Assembly: GCF_000023025.1 (NCBI RefSeq)
Contig: NC_012997.1
Location: 2,849,125-2,913,124 of the forward strand
Source of the DNA: Teredinibacter turnerae T7901
GTDB lineage: Bacteria; Pseudomonadota; Gammaproteobacteria; Pseudomonadales; Cellvibrionaceae
Length of the DNA stretch: 64,000 nucleotides
Reading direction: 5' to 3'
The notes under the pieces: generated by a model
Told to the model about the DNA's origin: nothing
The model's input: only the letters and a program-made list of their open reading frames with translations
Database searches by the model: none
Shown here: positions 46,520 to 56,325 of the stretch, piece by piece
How positions within the stretch are numbered: position 1 is the stretch's first letter
How the letters are laid out: each line of letters opens with the position of its first letter
Translations under genes and position numbers: made by a program

Positions 46520-47683
46520 ATGACTGCTCCAACACACGACTTTTCTGTCTCCACTCGCCTGGAATCCGCGCCATTTAACATCGCAATCGCCGGCGGAGGT
46601 TTGCTTGGCAGACTTCTAAGCTGGAAGCTTTTGGAACTGGGCCACCAGGTAACGCTTTTTGAAGCCGGCAGTTTTGCGCTTCCGAAAGCTGCGGCTTATA
46701 CCGCAGCGGGTATGATTTCTCCGTTCAACGAAGTGGCCGTATCGAACCGCCTGATATTTGATATCGGCATGCGCTCGGTCCGCCTCTGGGAAACCTGGCT
46801 CGGTGCCCTCCCACTCAGCTTAAGCACCATGTATCAGCGCCGAGGGTCTCTCGTAGTCTGCCACCCGCAGGACGCCAGCGAGCTGCATCAGCTGCATCAA
46901 GAACTCCAATTCCATCTCGGCGAGGACAACAGCGCGCGCTGGGTTAACAGTGACGACATCGGAAGTTTGGAGCCGGATTTAACGCAGTTCGAACAAGGTC
47001 TCTACCTTCCCTCAGAAGCGCATATCGACAACTGCGCGTTTATGGATGGCCTTCTCCACCACATTCAAAAAGCCGGTGCGATCCTGGTAGAAAATGCCCA
47101 GGTCGCGCTTAGCAGCAGCCCACAAATCAATGGCAAGCCGTTGACCGGATACGACCTGATATTTGATGTGCGCGGCTTTGGCGCGAAAGAAAGTAACCCG
47201 CAGGTACGCGGTGTGCGCGGCGAAGTACTTTGGGTGGAAACCCGCGAAGTGGCGTTCACCCGTCCGGTTCGGCTGCTCCACCCGCGCTACAAACTCTATG
47301 TCGTGCCCCGCGCGAACCACAGCTATATCCTCGGCGCGACCGAAATCGAGAGCGAGGATTTGACACCGGTGAGCATCCATTCTTGCCTTGAGCTAACCAG
47401 TGCACTCTATACCTTGAACCCGGCCTTTGCCGAGGCGCGTATCACCAAGTTAGATGTCAATCTCCGCCCAGGCCTTATGGACAACATGCCCCATATCGAC
47501 ACCACTATCTGTGGCGAAGTCCCTGTTATCGCTATAAATGGGCTCTACCGCCACGGCTATCTGCTCGCCCCCACGCTCGTTGAGCACGCTCTAGCCCAGT
47601 TAAATGAAGCTGCGCCAGCGCTGCCGTTCACAGCTCAACTGGTTAACTCGGTGAATCCTGATGTCTCACATGCACATGATTGA
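46520..47683 (+). CDS. thiO: Glycine oxidase ThiO
   Basis: FAD enzyme that oxidises glycine to the imine used by ThiG to make the thiazole of thiamine. The 387-aa product has the dinucleotide-binding start FNIAIAGGGLLGRLLSWKLL, GHQVTLFEAG, then KAAAYTAAGMISPFNEVAVS and a DAO-type C-terminal region (RVRGEVLWVE-like GVRGEVLWVETREV, ATEIESEDLTPVS, NGLYRHGYLLAPTL). It is the first gene behind the TPP riboswitch. thiS overlaps its 3' end by 23 bp. Confidence 0.94.
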   Translation: MTAPTHDFSVSTRLESAPFNIAIAGGGLLGRLLSWKLLELGHQVTLFEAGSFALPKAAAYTAAGMISPFNEVAVSNRLIFDIGMRSVRLWETWLGALPLSLSTMYQRRGSLVVCHPQDASELHQLHQELQFHLGEDNSARWVNSDDIGSLEPDLTQFEQGLYLPSEAHIDNCAFMDGLLHHIQKAGAILVENAQVALSSSPQINGKPLTGYDLIFDVRGFGAKESNPQVRGVRGEVLWVETREVAFTRPVRLLHPRYKLYVVPRANHSYILGATEIESEDLTPVSIHSCLELTSALYTLNPAFAEARITKLDVNLRPGLMDNMPHIDTTICGEVPVIAINGLYRHGYLLAPTLVEHALAQLNEAAPALPFTAQLVNSVNPDVSHAHD

Positions 47684-47876
47684 AATTAGTTTGAATGGTG
47701 AACTCATGCAGGTGCCCGCCGGCTCATTACACACGCTGATAGCCAACACCAATCCGCCGGGGCAACCGGTTGCGGCTGCAATTAATGGCGAATTTGTTCC
47801 CCGCAGCCAGCACCAGCAAACCCAACTGCAGGACGGAGACCTGGTTGATCTGGTCAGTCCGGTCGGCGGAGGCTAG
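47661..47876 (+). CDS. thiS: Sulfur carrier protein ThiS
   Basis: A ubiquitin-like sulfur carrier whose C-terminal Gly-Gly becomes a thiocarboxylate donating sulfur to the thiazole. The product of at most 71 aa has [40 protein letters not shown] and ends [12 protein letters not shown], the required diglycine end. Starts at 47661, 47670 or 47676 are possible, all inside the end of thiO. It lies between thiO and thiG in the riboswitch-controlled operon. Confidence 0.92.
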   Translation: MSHMHMIEISLNGELMQVPAGSLHTLIANTNPPGQPVAAAINGEFVPRSQHQQTQLQDGDLVDLVSPVGGG

Positions 47877-47928
47877 GGCCTGCTGCGCACAACAATCCCC
47901 TACTCACCAGGCGCAAAACGAGACAAGC

Positions 47929-48735
47929 ATGCAAGATTCTGCAATTTCCGAAGATGTGTTAACCCTGTACGGTAAAACTTTTTCCAGTCGCCTGCTGCTC
48001 GGCACCGCACTATATCCGTCGCCGCAGTCGATGCTGGACTCCGTCGCCGCATCACACTGCGAAATAGTCACGCTTGGTCTGCGCCGCCAAAACCCCAACA
48101 TCAACGGCGGGCAAACCATCTGGCAGGCAATTCAACGCACAGGCTGCACTTTGCTGCCAAACACTGCCGGTTGTAAAAGCGCGAAAGAGGCAATCAACCT
48201 GGCGGAAATGAGCCGCGAAATGTTTGAGACCCCGTGGATTAAGCTCGAGGTTATCGGCGATGACTACACCCTTCAGCCAGACCCTTTCGAACTTGTGGAA
48301 GCGAGCCGCGAACTCGTTAAACGAGGTTTTAGTGTACTGCCCTATTGCACCGACGACCTGATACTCTGCCAGCGCCTCTTAGACGCAGGCTGTCAGGTTC
48401 TTATGCCCTGGGGCGCTCCGATTGGCACAGGGCAAGGTCTGCTCAACCGCTACAATCTGCGCTCGATTCGCGAGCGTTTGCCGGAAATACCAATGATCGT
48501 GGATGCAGGACTCGGCGCCCCATCGCACGCTGCGGAAGCTATGGAAATGGGATTTGATGGTATATTGTTGAACACCGCCGTTGCCAAAGCCCAGCAACCA
48601 CCGCTGATGGCGAAAGCCTTTGCCAATGCAATCCGGGCTGGGCGCGACGCCTGGCACGCAGGATTAATGCAAAAACGCCAAACGGCAAGTGCCAGCACGC
48701 CGACCATTGGCCAACCATTCTGGCACCAGAAATAA
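47929..48735 (+). CDS. thiG: Thiazole synthase ThiG
   Basis: Condenses 1-deoxy-xylulose 5-phosphate, dehydroglycine and ThiS-thiocarboxylate into the thiazole phosphate. The 268-aa TIM-barrel protein has [80 protein letters not shown] and [20 protein letters not shown]. The start is ATG at 47929; the ORF continues upstream to 47770 only because it overlaps thiS in another frame. Its stop overlaps the next gene by one base (TAATG). Confidence 0.95.
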   Translation: MQDSAISEDVLTLYGKTFSSRLLLGTALYPSPQSMLDSVAASHCEIVTLGLRRQNPNINGGQTIWQAIQRTGCTLLPNTAGCKSAKEAINLAEMSREMFETPWIKLEVIGDDYTLQPDPFELVEASRELVKRGFSVLPYCTDDLILCQRLLDAGCQVLMPWGAPIGTGQGLLNRYNLRSIRERLPEIPMIVDAGLGAPSHAAEAMEMGFDGILLNTAVAKAQQPPLMAKAFANAIRAGRDAWHAGLMQKRQTASASTPTIGQPFWHQK

Positions 48736-49541
48736 TGAACGAAACCGATCCAACCGATTTTTTTTACCTGCGCGAAGCCACTGTTTACAGGGGCGCAGAG
48801 CCCGCCCTCCACCAAATGAATCTGACCCTGCGTACTGGCCAACACACCGCCATACTCGGCCCCAATGGTGCGGGCAAATCGACGCTGTTGAAGGTGCTGA
48901 CACGAGAATTACGGCCGCGCGTAACGCCAGAGATGCGCTGTGAAATATTCGGCAAAACGCTGTTCAATCTGTGGGATCTGCGGAAAAAAATTGGCGTCGT
49001 ATCGCAAGATCTGCAAAACGATTACCGCAGCCTGGCGACCGGATTCGAAGTGGTGCTATCCGCCTATTTCGGTTCTGTTGGTCTGCATAGCCACCACACG
49101 GTAAGCGTTGAGCAAAAACAGCACGCAGAACGCATCATGGCGCAAATGGATATCGGCAATCTGGCGGCACTCCCCTATTTGCAGCTCTCTACCGGGCAGC
49201 AGCGTCGACTTCTTCTGGCAAGAGCACTTATTCACCAGCCAGAAGTCCTCGTGTTCGATGAACCGACTAGCGGGCTCGACATGAAAAGTGCGCTGCTGCT
49301 AGTTGCGCACATGCGCGCGTTGGCAAAAACCGGCGTTACCCTGGTCCTGGTGACGCATCATCTCAATGAAATTATTCCAGAAATTTCCCGAGTGGTGCTT
49401 CTAAACGAAGGGCGCGTGTACGCTGACGGCTCGACAGCCGAGGTGCTCACCAGCGACACCCTTAGCGACCTTTACCAAATGCCGCTGGATATCTTTCAGA
49501 CAAACGGGTTTTATCAGGCAACGCCACGCAACGTCGTGTAA
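48735..49541 (+). CDS. Stand-alone ABC-transporter ATP-binding protein in the thiamine operon
   Basis: A 268-aa single nucleotide-binding domain: Walker A ILGPNGAGKSTLLKVLTREL, Q-loop GVVSQDLQNDYRSLATGFEV, signature LSTGQQRRLLLARALIHQPE, Walker B VLVFDEPTSGLD and H-loop LVTHHLNEIIP. The sequence resembles the ModF/YlmA-like cytoplasmic ATPase group more than the thiamine transporter ThiQ. No permease or binding-protein gene is adjacent. It is translationally coupled to thiG, so it is under the same TPP riboswitch, but its substrate cannot be read from sequence. Confidence 0.9.
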   Translation: MNETDPTDFFYLREATVYRGAEPALHQMNLTLRTGQHTAILGPNGAGKSTLLKVLTRELRPRVTPEMRCEIFGKTLFNLWDLRKKIGVVSQDLQNDYRSLATGFEVVLSAYFGSVGLHSHHTVSVEQKQHAERIMAQMDIGNLAALPYLQLSTGQQRRLLLARALIHQPEVLVFDEPTSGLDMKSALLLVAHMRALAKTGVTLVLVTHHLNEIIPEISRVVLLNEGRVYADGSTAEVLTSDTLSDLYQMPLDIFQTNGFYQATPRNVV

Positions 49542-49546
49542 GCAGG

Positions 49547-50383
49547 TTATGCAAGGGCGAGGTAATAGGTAATTCCGGTGTATAACATTTTTACACTGAT
49601 AAACATCAGAAACGCGGCCAATACTGTTGCCAGATGACGATCGGAGAGCTGCCTGCCGAACTTGGCACCAAACGGTGCTACCAGGTAGGTGCAAACAGAA
49701 ATCAACGCCCACGCAGGCAAGCTGATCAACCCAATACTGTACGGAGGAGCACCTTCGGGTGATACCGAAAACAGTGCGATTAAAATAATCGATGGCAACG
49801 CGATAAATGCACCAAAACTCGCCGCCGTACCGACAGCCCGGTGAACAGAATAGCCCCCCATCACCAATAGTGGCGATCCCAACGCCCCTCCTCCTACGCC
49901 AGCCAGCGCGGAAATTACAGCCAGAAAAAAAACAGCTACGCGCAAAACCACAGGGGGTAATTTGGCAGAGCCCACGGCGTCCGTGGCACCTCTTCCCTTG
50001 CGCAACACTAACCAGGCGACGACGAGTAAGGTGCAACCAAACACCAGCGACAACCATTCCCCGGCAAAAAAACTGACCAACAAGGCACCCGCACACGCGC
50101 CCAGCACCAGGCTGGGAACCGCTAGCCGCACCACTTGCCAGTCGATATTGCCCAATCGGTTGTGTGCCCGCAAAGAGGAGATCGAAGTAGGCAAAATAGT
50201 TCCCAGCGAGGTCGCCACCGCCATCGCCAAAGCGTGACTCGCTTCCATACCGAGTGCCCCAAAAACAAAGTACAACGCAGGCACAATCACGATACCTCCA
50301 CCAACACCGAACAACCCAGCGACAAAACCTGCGACTATCCCACTGCATGCGCAGACAAAGCTATACTCGAGCAATTCATTCAC
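49547..50383 (-). CDS. TauE/SafE-family sulfite or sulfonate permease
   Basis: The 278-aa membrane protein has about eight hydrophobic helices in two repeats: VCACSGIVAGFVAGLFGVGG near the N-terminus and ISALAGVGGGALGSPLLVMG in the second half, both with the family's Gly-rich motif. The family moves sulfite, sulfoacetate or other organic anions out of the cell. I chose GTG at 50383, with AGGAG ten bases upstream; the ORF extends to 50437 without such a signal. It converges on the thiamine operon. Confidence 0.9.
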   Translation of the reverse strand: MNELLEYSFVCACSGIVAGFVAGLFGVGGGIVIVPALYFVFGALGMEASHALAMAVATSLGTILPTSISSLRAHNRLGNIDWQVVRLAVPSLVLGACAGALLVSFFAGEWLSLVFGCTLLVVAWLVLRKGRGATDAVGSAKLPPVVLRVAVFFLAVISALAGVGGGALGSPLLVMGGYSVHRAVGTAASFGAFIALPSIILIALFSVSPEGAPPYSIGLISLPAWALISVCTYLVAPFGAKFGRQLSDRHLATVLAAFLMFISVKMLYTGITYYLALA

Positions 50384-50481
50384 AATGTTGAAACTCCTGG
50401 ATGGATCGAAAAAACGCAGCAAATAAGCGCACGGCACCGATGATGTTGCGCCGTTGGATACACGTTTTCATTTCTACTTCT

Positions 50482-50830
50482 CTAGGGCCTGTTAACACTA
50501 ATTCAATTCGCTCTGCTGGAGCCTGTATTTTCAGGATGAAAGGCATTTTTGGCGTTGTTTAGCGGGCTAAACGAGCGAAAAATAACGCATCAGCCTGGAA
50601 ATACAGGCCCAGCCCTGCGGGTTGCGGCTAAAATCCCGCTCTCAGCGTTGTTTATCGCTCATTTGGAACAACCACTAAAACGCCGGGAGCGTTTTAGCGT
50701 GTAACCCCGTAGGGGTGAGGCATAGGGATATGCCGAACAACCTGCACTCCAAACGTCGGGGTGCCGCATCACTTGACAGCGAAATTTTAGCCGCAACAGA
50801 ATGAATCGAATTAGTGTTAACAGGCCCTAG
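50482..50830. mobile_element. MITE-like element, copy B (inverted)
   Basis: A 341-bp body (50486-50826) between CTAG at 50482-50485 and CTAG at 50827-50830. It is the reverse complement of copy A with only a few differences by eye (for example GACAGCGAAAT against the complement of ATTTCGCTATC). It sits in the intergenic space upstream of the TauE/SafE gene and carries no gene. Identical length and exact ends indicate recent transposition rather than ancient duplication. Confidence 0.9.
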
Positions 50831-51145
50831 CACGAATGAAAGCGGCGTTTGAAGCTTTTGAATTATTTATTACCAGAAACGCCTAATCAACAGCGACGCC
50901 TTATCACCCGCGGCTACTGCCTGAAGCCCGGTGCCTGGAATCTGGCAGCGCCTGGCTCGTTAACGCGCTAAGTTTTAATGAACTTCGCCGCGGCCACACC
51001 ACCTAAGAAACATGTGTGTGATTACAAAAACCGCGCTTAACCTCGCAGGCAAAGACAAAAGTCGAAGCGCCAATGTGATGTAAGACGAGCTCTCAGGTGG
51101 ATGTTTTTGTATTATTAATCGATTAAACAGCACGAGGAAATTTCG
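50831..51145. other. Intergenic region before the 51146 gene
   Basis: About 315 bp with no supported ORF or strong hairpin. It probably contains the promoter of the following gene. Confidence 0.5.
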
Positions 51146-51484
51146 ATGCCGACAATTCAAAAGAGTATTGCATTCGCGTTACTTATAAACCTGTTTACAC
51201 CAATCGCGTGGTCACAAACAAGCTCCACTCCAGATACCTCAGAAGATGATGCGACTCAGCCGACCATGTACAAGTGTGAACTACAGGGGCTGACCCGCAA
51301 AGTGGAGATAGCCTACGAAGCCGCGCCATCCAAGGTCCCCTGCGCGGTCAATTACTACAAAAATGCAGACGCCCCAAATGAAGCCAGCGTGCTTTGGAGC
51401 GCACAAAACATGGAAGGGTACTGCGAAGAAAAAGCCGCCGAATTTGTCGAAAAATTACAGTCTTGGGGCTGGAGCTGCAGTTAA
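51146..51484 (+). CDS. Small secreted hypothetical protein (112 aa)
   Basis: Signal peptide SIAFALLINLFTPIAWSQ, then an acidic linker (STPDTSEDDATQP) and a domain with four cysteines (YKCELQGLTRKVEIAYE, VPCAVNYYKN, GYCEEKAAEFVEKLQSWGWS and the final C). It looks like a two-disulfide periplasmic protein. GAGGAAATTTCG precedes the ATG. No family name is assigned. It converges on der with a short palindrome between (about 51500-51525). Confidence 0.75.
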   Translation: MPTIQKSIAFALLINLFTPIAWSQTSSTPDTSEDDATQPTMYKCELQGLTRKVEIAYEAAPSKVPCAVNYYKNADAPNEASVLWSAQNMEGYCEEKAAEFVEKLQSWGWSCS

Positions 51485-51534
51485 CACGCGCGTCACGAGC
51501 TACCAGCTTTTAAGCTAGCGCTGATTTGTACGCG

Positions 51535-52929
51535 CTATTTCTTTTTCTTCACATGCTTCATAAGGCGGCGTTTTTTGGTTAACTGACGTTCAGTTAGCTT
51601 GTTTTTCCGCCCAGCGAAGGGATTATCCCCACTGCGATATTCAATTCGGACTGGTGTGCCGTGCAACTCCAACGCACGTCTGTACACCTTTTCCAGATAG
51701 CGCGTGTAATGGTTCGGCACCTCGCTGGTTTGGGTGCCGTGGATGACAATAATCGGAGGGTTATGCCCGCCAGCATGCGCGTAGCGCAATTTAATACGCC
51801 GGCCTCGTACCAGTGGCGGCTGATGCGCAGTGACAGCATCTTCCAGAATTCGGGTGAGAAAACTCGTGGAGTATTTCTCCGTCGCCGCCTGATAGGCCTT
51901 CTCAACCGACTTGTAAAGGTTACCCACGCCGGTGCCGTGCAACGCAGAAATAAAATGTAAATCGGCGTAATCCACAAAGCTCAAGCGGCGTTGTAGTTCA
52001 GTTTTAACATAGGATTTGTGATCGTCTTCCAGACCATCCCACTTATTGAGCGCAACCACCAGCGCCCTGCCACTTTCGATTGCGTGACCAAGAAGGTGTA
52101 GGTCCTGATCGACAATACCCTCGCTTGCATCCATTACTAGAATCACGACGTTCGCATCATTAATGGCCTGCAGCGTTTTGATGATGGAGAATTTCTCGAC
52201 GGTTAATTTTACGTTTTTGCGCCGACGCACACCCGCTGTGTCGATCAGCGTATAGTGCTTTTCATCCCGCTCATAATCGATATAAATACTGTCTCGGGTC
52301 GTACCCGGCATATCGAACACCACCACACGCTCCTCCCCGAGCATACGATTCACAAGCGTCGACTTACCCACATTCGGGCGACCGATAATTGCCATTTTCA
52401 AGCGCCTCTCGGCGTCGGCTTCATCCGCTTCGCTTTCGACGGCAATATCAGCAAGCACCGTTGCCATCAATGTATTGACGCCGCGACCATGCGCTGCTGC
52501 CACCGAGTGGACTTCTCCCAGGCCCAACTCAAAGAAAGGCGCAATCGCGAGATCGTGATTTTGCCCATCCACTTTATTCGCCACCAGGAAAGTCGGCTTG
52601 TGCAAGGTGCGCAAGTGCTGTGCGATCTGGCTGTCTACGTGAGTTAATCCGTCCCGGCAATCCACCAAAAACAGAATGATGTCTGACTCGGCGATAGCTT
52701 GCAGCGACTGCTCGGCCATCACACTGTCGATACCCTCCTCATCACCGCTGATGCCGCCGGTATCAACAACAATAAAACGCTTGCCTTCAAATTCCGCATC
52801 GCCGTATTTTCGGTCGCGGGTCAAACCTGCGAAATTTGCGACAATGGCATCGCGCGTTTTTGTAAGTCGATTAAACAGCGTGGACTTTCCCACGTTAGGA
52901 CGCCCGACCAAAGCAATGGTTGGAATCAT
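51535..52929 (-). CDS. der: GTPase Der (EngA), ribosome assembly
   Basis: Essential tandem GTPase for 50S ribosome assembly. The 464-aa product has two G domains: first [17 protein letters not shown] with DTGGISG and NKVD; second [20 protein letters not shown] with DTAGVRRRK and NKWDG. It ends in the KH-like domain ([37 protein letters not shown]). The Lys-rich tail is usual. It is the last gene of the hisS-yfgM-bamB-der run, 70 bp after bamB; a hairpin of moderate strength (AGCGC…GCGCT then TTTTATTT) lies between the two. Confidence 0.97.
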   Translation of the reverse strand: MIPTIALVGRPNVGKSTLFNRLTKTRDAIVANFAGLTRDRKYGDAEFEGKRFIVVDTGGISGDEEGIDSVMAEQSLQAIAESDIILFLVDCRDGLTHVDSQIAQHLRTLHKPTFLVANKVDGQNHDLAIAPFFELGLGEVHSVAAAHGRGVNTLMATVLADIAVESEADEADAERRLKMAIIGRPNVGKSTLVNRMLGEERVVVFDMPGTTRDSIYIDYERDEKHYTLIDTAGVRRRKNVKLTVEKFSIIKTLQAINDANVVILVMDASEGIVDQDLHLLGHAIESGRALVVALNKWDGLEDDHKSYVKTELQRRLSFVDYADLHFISALHGTGVGNLYKSVEKAYQAATEKYSTSFLTRILEDAVTAHQPPLVRGRRIKLRYAHAGGHNPPIIVIHGTQTSEVPNHYTRYLEKVYRRALELHGTPVRIEYRSGDNPFAGRKNKLTERQLTKKRRLMKHVKKKK

Positions 52930-52999
52930 GCGGAATCTCTTGGTATGAATGGAGGGAAATAAAACAGCGCCGCACCACAGGGCAGCGCTTTATAACAGT

Positions 53000-54265
53000 T
53001 TAGTTGGCCTTTTTAGGCGCGCGCTCCTTGAGCGCGTAAGCAGTCAAACGGCCATTATCGGCAAAGGTATATAGCATTTCGTTCGCATACAGCATCGGCG
53101 ACCTGAAATCATCGCCTTTAGGTTTGAAGCGATAGGCAAACGCGCCATCAGACTTGTTCATCAAATGCAGGTAACCCTTTTTGTCGATCACAGCAATGTA
53201 GTCGCCAATCTCCTGCGGGCCACCAATATCGCGTCGCTTCAACTGGAAGTTTTCCCATTCGGGTTCTCCGGTAATGCTGTTGAACGCAATCACTTTAGAG
53301 TCTTCGGTAGATACAAAAACTTTACCGTCTGCCACCGCAATATTGTGTGCCGTCGAGGCCTCTTGCTGCCAGAGTGAACGACCTGCTGCGCGGCTCAGTG
53401 CCACAATATTGCCCTGGTAGCTCGCCGCATAGACATAACCGCTGTTCACGACTGGCGTGCCATCGATATCAACGATGCGTTCAAGCTCGGTTCGCCCCTG
53501 CGGTCGACTGACACGAACTTCCCACTGAGTTGACCCGTCAGACGTTGCCAGGCTCACTATTTGACCGCTGTCGAAACCGACGATCACCTGGGTGGGCGTC
53601 AGTACCGGCGCGGAAGTGCCACGCAAGGTCAAAATAGGTACTGTCTGGTCGTAGCGCCAACGCTGTTCGCCGGTTTTCGCATCCAACAAATAAACGCGAC
53701 CATCAATGGTATTTACCGCGACAACTTCGCTGTTAGCGGCAGGTGCGGCAGCCACTTCACTGCTGAGCGCGACTTGCCACAACAACTCGCCATTTTCACT
53801 ATCGACGGCATACACATAGCCATCGAACCCGCCAAAAAATACAGCTTCGTTGTTTACGGCAATACCACCGGCAATTTGCAAAGGCTGCGGTTTTTCTTGC
53901 CAGAACAGCAAACTGCTAAACAGCTTTGCGACCCAGGACTGCTGATCAACAAACGCATCTTCTGAGCCTTGCTGAGTCTTCAACGAGGTCTGCCACAACC
54001 GCTTGCCAGTCTGCGCATCCAGGGCTTCCACATCACCTTTTACGCCAACCGTGTAGATCTTGTTATTGCGGTCCAGTGCTGGCACCAGACGCGAATAGCG
54101 CTTATCGGTGCCGGAACCCGTGTCTCTACTCCACTGCTTTTTCAGCTTCGCCGTGGCTTCAAACTTCACCAAGTCGGCGGGCTTCATCGCAAGCTTTTTA
54201 GGGTCGTTGGAACTACAAGCGCCGAGCGCTACTACCGCAAGCACCAACAATAATCGTTTCAGCAT
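53000..54265 (-). CDS. bamB: Outer-membrane assembly lipoprotein BamB
   Basis: A lipoprotein scaffold of the BAM complex that inserts beta-barrel proteins into the outer membrane. The 421-aa product has a lipobox (LAVVALGAC, Cys17) and PQQ-like beta-propeller blades: VEALDAQTGKRLWQTSL, AVDSENGELLWQVALS, YLLDAKTGEQRWRYD, LSRAAGRSLWQQE and AFNSITGEPEWEN. Its start overlaps the yfgM stop by one base (TAATG), so translation is coupled. It is a little longer than the usual 390 residues. Confidence 0.96.
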   Translation of the reverse strand: MLKRLLLVLAVVALGACSSNDPKKLAMKPADLVKFEATAKLKKQWSRDTGSGTDKRYSRLVPALDRNNKIYTVGVKGDVEALDAQTGKRLWQTSLKTQQGSEDAFVDQQSWVAKLFSSLLFWQEKPQPLQIAGGIAVNNEAVFFGGFDGYVYAVDSENGELLWQVALSSEVAAAPAANSEVVAVNTIDGRVYLLDAKTGEQRWRYDQTVPILTLRGTSAPVLTPTQVIVGFDSGQIVSLATSDGSTQWEVRVSRPQGRTELERIVDIDGTPVVNSGYVYAASYQGNIVALSRAAGRSLWQQEASTAHNIAVADGKVFVSTEDSKVIAFNSITGEPEWENFQLKRRDIGGPQEIGDYIAVIDKKGYLHLMNKSDGAFAYRFKPKGDDFRSPMLYANEMLYTFADNGRLTAYALKERAPKKAN

Positions 54266-54969
54266 TAAGCGTCTCCCTCGACACCGGCTGCAGGCACGCT
54301 ATCTGATGTGCCCGGAACGGCCACTGCGTCCAGTTTCAGCTGGATCAAGCTGCGGCGATTAAATTCCGATGGCAACAAAGTATCCAGTGCCGCCTGGTAC
54401 TCGGTGTTGGCCTCGGCGAGCTTACCTTGCGCGGAGTACACGTCGCCGCGGATTTCGGCAAACAACGCTTTGAACGATTGGCTGTCAGTTTGCGCAACCA
54501 TACTGAGTGCAGCGGAATGATCACCTTTCGCGCTCATTACCCGGGCAAGGCGGGCTTTCGCAACCTGCTGGATCGCTTCGTCTGCGCCATTATCAACCAC
54601 CGCCTGCAAACGTGCCGCAGCAGCGTCCAGTTGGCCGCCTTCTACCTGGATTTTTGCCAACAACAGGTTGGCCATATCGGCATACAAGGTACCACCATGT
54701 GCGTCGATGATAACGTTAGCAGACTCATCAATTGCGGCGCGCTGTTCTTCGCTGAGTGTTTCACCTGGCGCTACTTCAGCAGCCATCGCCAATTGCTGAT
54801 AGAGGTCGGACGCCTGCTCGGCCTTACCCTGCTTGTGATCCTGCCAGCTATTCCAGCCAAGATATCCACCTAACGCAAGAATGATGGGCAGCACCACAGA
54901 CACCCAGTTTTCATTCCACCAACGCTTGATTGCTTCAACCTGTTCTTCTTCAGATAGATGATCAGCCAC
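54265..54969 (-). CDS. yfgM: YfgM-like SecYEG ancillary protein
   Basis: A 234-aa single-pass inner-membrane protein with a periplasmic TPR-like domain, linked in E. coli to SecYEG and to periplasmic chaperones. It begins with the conserved acidic-basic stretch SEEEQVEAIKRWWNENWVSV, followed by a hydrophobic helix VVLPIILALGGYLGWNSW and TPR-like repeats (ANLLLAKIQVEGGQLDAAAA, GDVYSAQGKLAEANTEYQAA). Ten bases separate it from hisS, and its stop overlaps bamB. Confidence 0.93.
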   Translation of the reverse strand: MADHLSEEEQVEAIKRWWNENWVSVVLPIILALGGYLGWNSWQDHKQGKAEQASDLYQQLAMAAEVAPGETLSEEQRAAIDESANVIIDAHGGTLYADMANLLLAKIQVEGGQLDAAAARLQAVVDNGADEAIQQVAKARLARVMSAKGDHSAALSMVAQTDSQSFKALFAEIRGDVYSAQGKLAEANTEYQAALDTLLPSEFNRRSLIQLKLDAVAVPGTSDSVPAAGVEGDA

Positions 54970-54979
54970 CTTTCTACTC

Positions 54980-56251
54980 CTAAACGAATATTTGATTTAT
55001 TTGTTGTTGTTGGATGGTTTGTTGCGGCTCATCTGAGCGCAGGTATTTCACAGTTACTTCTCCGGCGGACGCTTCGTCTTCCCCCAAAATGAGCACGACA
55101 TCAGCCCCCGAACGTTCGGCTTTTTTCATCTGGCTCTTAAAACTTCCAGCGCCAGTATTCATTTGCACCCGCAGGTGCGGAGCTTGCTCACGTAATTGTT
55201 CAGTCAAGGCAAAGGCTTCTGGAATCACATTACCCAGAGCCAGCAGATAGACATCAGCTGCGCGAGAAATATCCTTTGGAAACGCATTCAGCTCCTGAAC
55301 CAAGAGCACCAACCGCTCCAGCCCCATGGCAAACCCGACCGCAGGTGTGTTCTGACCGCCCAATTGTGCCACAAGACCGTCGTAACGCCCGCCCGCGCAC
55401 ACCGTACCCTGCGCCCCTAGGCGGTTAGTCACCCATTCAAAAACGGTGCGACTGTAATAGTCGAGGCCGCGTACCAGGCGAGTATTAACCGTAAACTTTA
55501 CGCCAGCGGCCGTGAGATAGCGCTGTAGCAGCGCGAAGTGCTCGCGGGATTCGTCATCCAGAAAGTCTGCCAGGTCGGGGGCATCGGCAAGCAATGCCTG
55601 GGTATCGGCATCTTTACTGTCGAGAATACGCAAAGGATTGGTGGCGAGCCGACGCTGACTGTCTTCATCCAGTTTGGCTTCGTTAGCACTCAAAAAATCC
55701 ACGAGCGCGGCGCGAAAATTGGCGCGTGCCTCATTGGTCCCCAGACTGTTAATCTGTAGCTCGACCGCATCATCAATGCCGAGGGTTTTCCACAGACGAG
55801 CAGTCATGATGAGCAATTCCGCGTCCGCATCTGCACTGGCGATACCGTAGGCTTCGACACCTATCTGGTGAAACTGGCGCAAGCGGCCTTTTTGTGGTTT
55901 CTCGTAGCGAAACATAGGCCCCATATACCAAAGCTTTTGCGCAATGGTGCCTCTGTTATACAGCAGCTGATGCTGTTCGCATGCGCGAACACAGCTAGCT
56001 GTGCCTTCCGGGCGCAGCGTCACACTCTCGTCGTTACGATCCAAAAATGTGTACATTTCCTTTTCAACGATATCAGTCACTTCACCGATTGATCGCTTAA
56101 AGAGTTCGGTGGCTTCCAGAATAGGGAAACGAATTTCCTGAAACCCGTATCCCTGAACCACATCAGTAATCGTTGCTTCCAGATACTGCCAATAGGGTGA
56201 ATCTGCGGGGAGCAGATCATTCATGCCTTTTACGGCTTGCAGTTTTTTCAA
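54980..56251 (-). CDS. hisS: Histidyl-tRNA synthetase
   Basis: A class II synthetase that charges tRNA-His. The 423-aa product starts [20 protein letters not shown] and shows motif 2 ([20 protein letters not shown]), the histidine-binding signatures [14 protein letters not shown] and [12 protein letters not shown], and motif 3 region [16 protein letters not shown]. The C-terminal anticodon-binding domain follows. In many gammaproteobacteria ispG precedes hisS; here the upstream neighbour is rodZ directly. Confidence 0.97.
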   Translation of the reverse strand: MKKLQAVKGMNDLLPADSPYWQYLEATITDVVQGYGFQEIRFPILEATELFKRSIGEVTDIVEKEMYTFLDRNDESVTLRPEGTASCVRACEQHQLLYNRGTIAQKLWYMGPMFRYEKPQKGRLRQFHQIGVEAYGIASADADAELLIMTARLWKTLGIDDAVELQINSLGTNEARANFRAALVDFLSANEAKLDEDSQRRLATNPLRILDSKDADTQALLADAPDLADFLDDESREHFALLQRYLTAAGVKFTVNTRLVRGLDYYSRTVFEWVTNRLGAQGTVCAGGRYDGLVAQLGGQNTPAVGFAMGLERLVLLVQELNAFPKDISRAADVYLLALGNVIPEAFALTEQLREQAPHLRVQMNTGAGSFKSQMKKAERSGADVVLILGEDEASAGEVTVKYLRSDEPQQTIQQQQINQIFV

Positions 56252-56273
56252 GTTATAGCTCTCAACTCACACA

Positions 56274-56301
56274 GGCCAGCCGCGGAATAACCTGGCTGGC
56301 C
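56274..56301 (-). terminator. Hairpin between rodZ and hisS
   Basis: GGCCAGCC and GGCTGGCC form a perfect 8-bp stem with a 12-base loop in the 74-bp gap between rodZ and hisS. There is no strong T-run after it on the minus strand, so it may be a weak terminator or a processing signal. Confidence 0.45.
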
Positions 56302-56325
56302 CATTGTATTTTTCGTTTATTTCCG

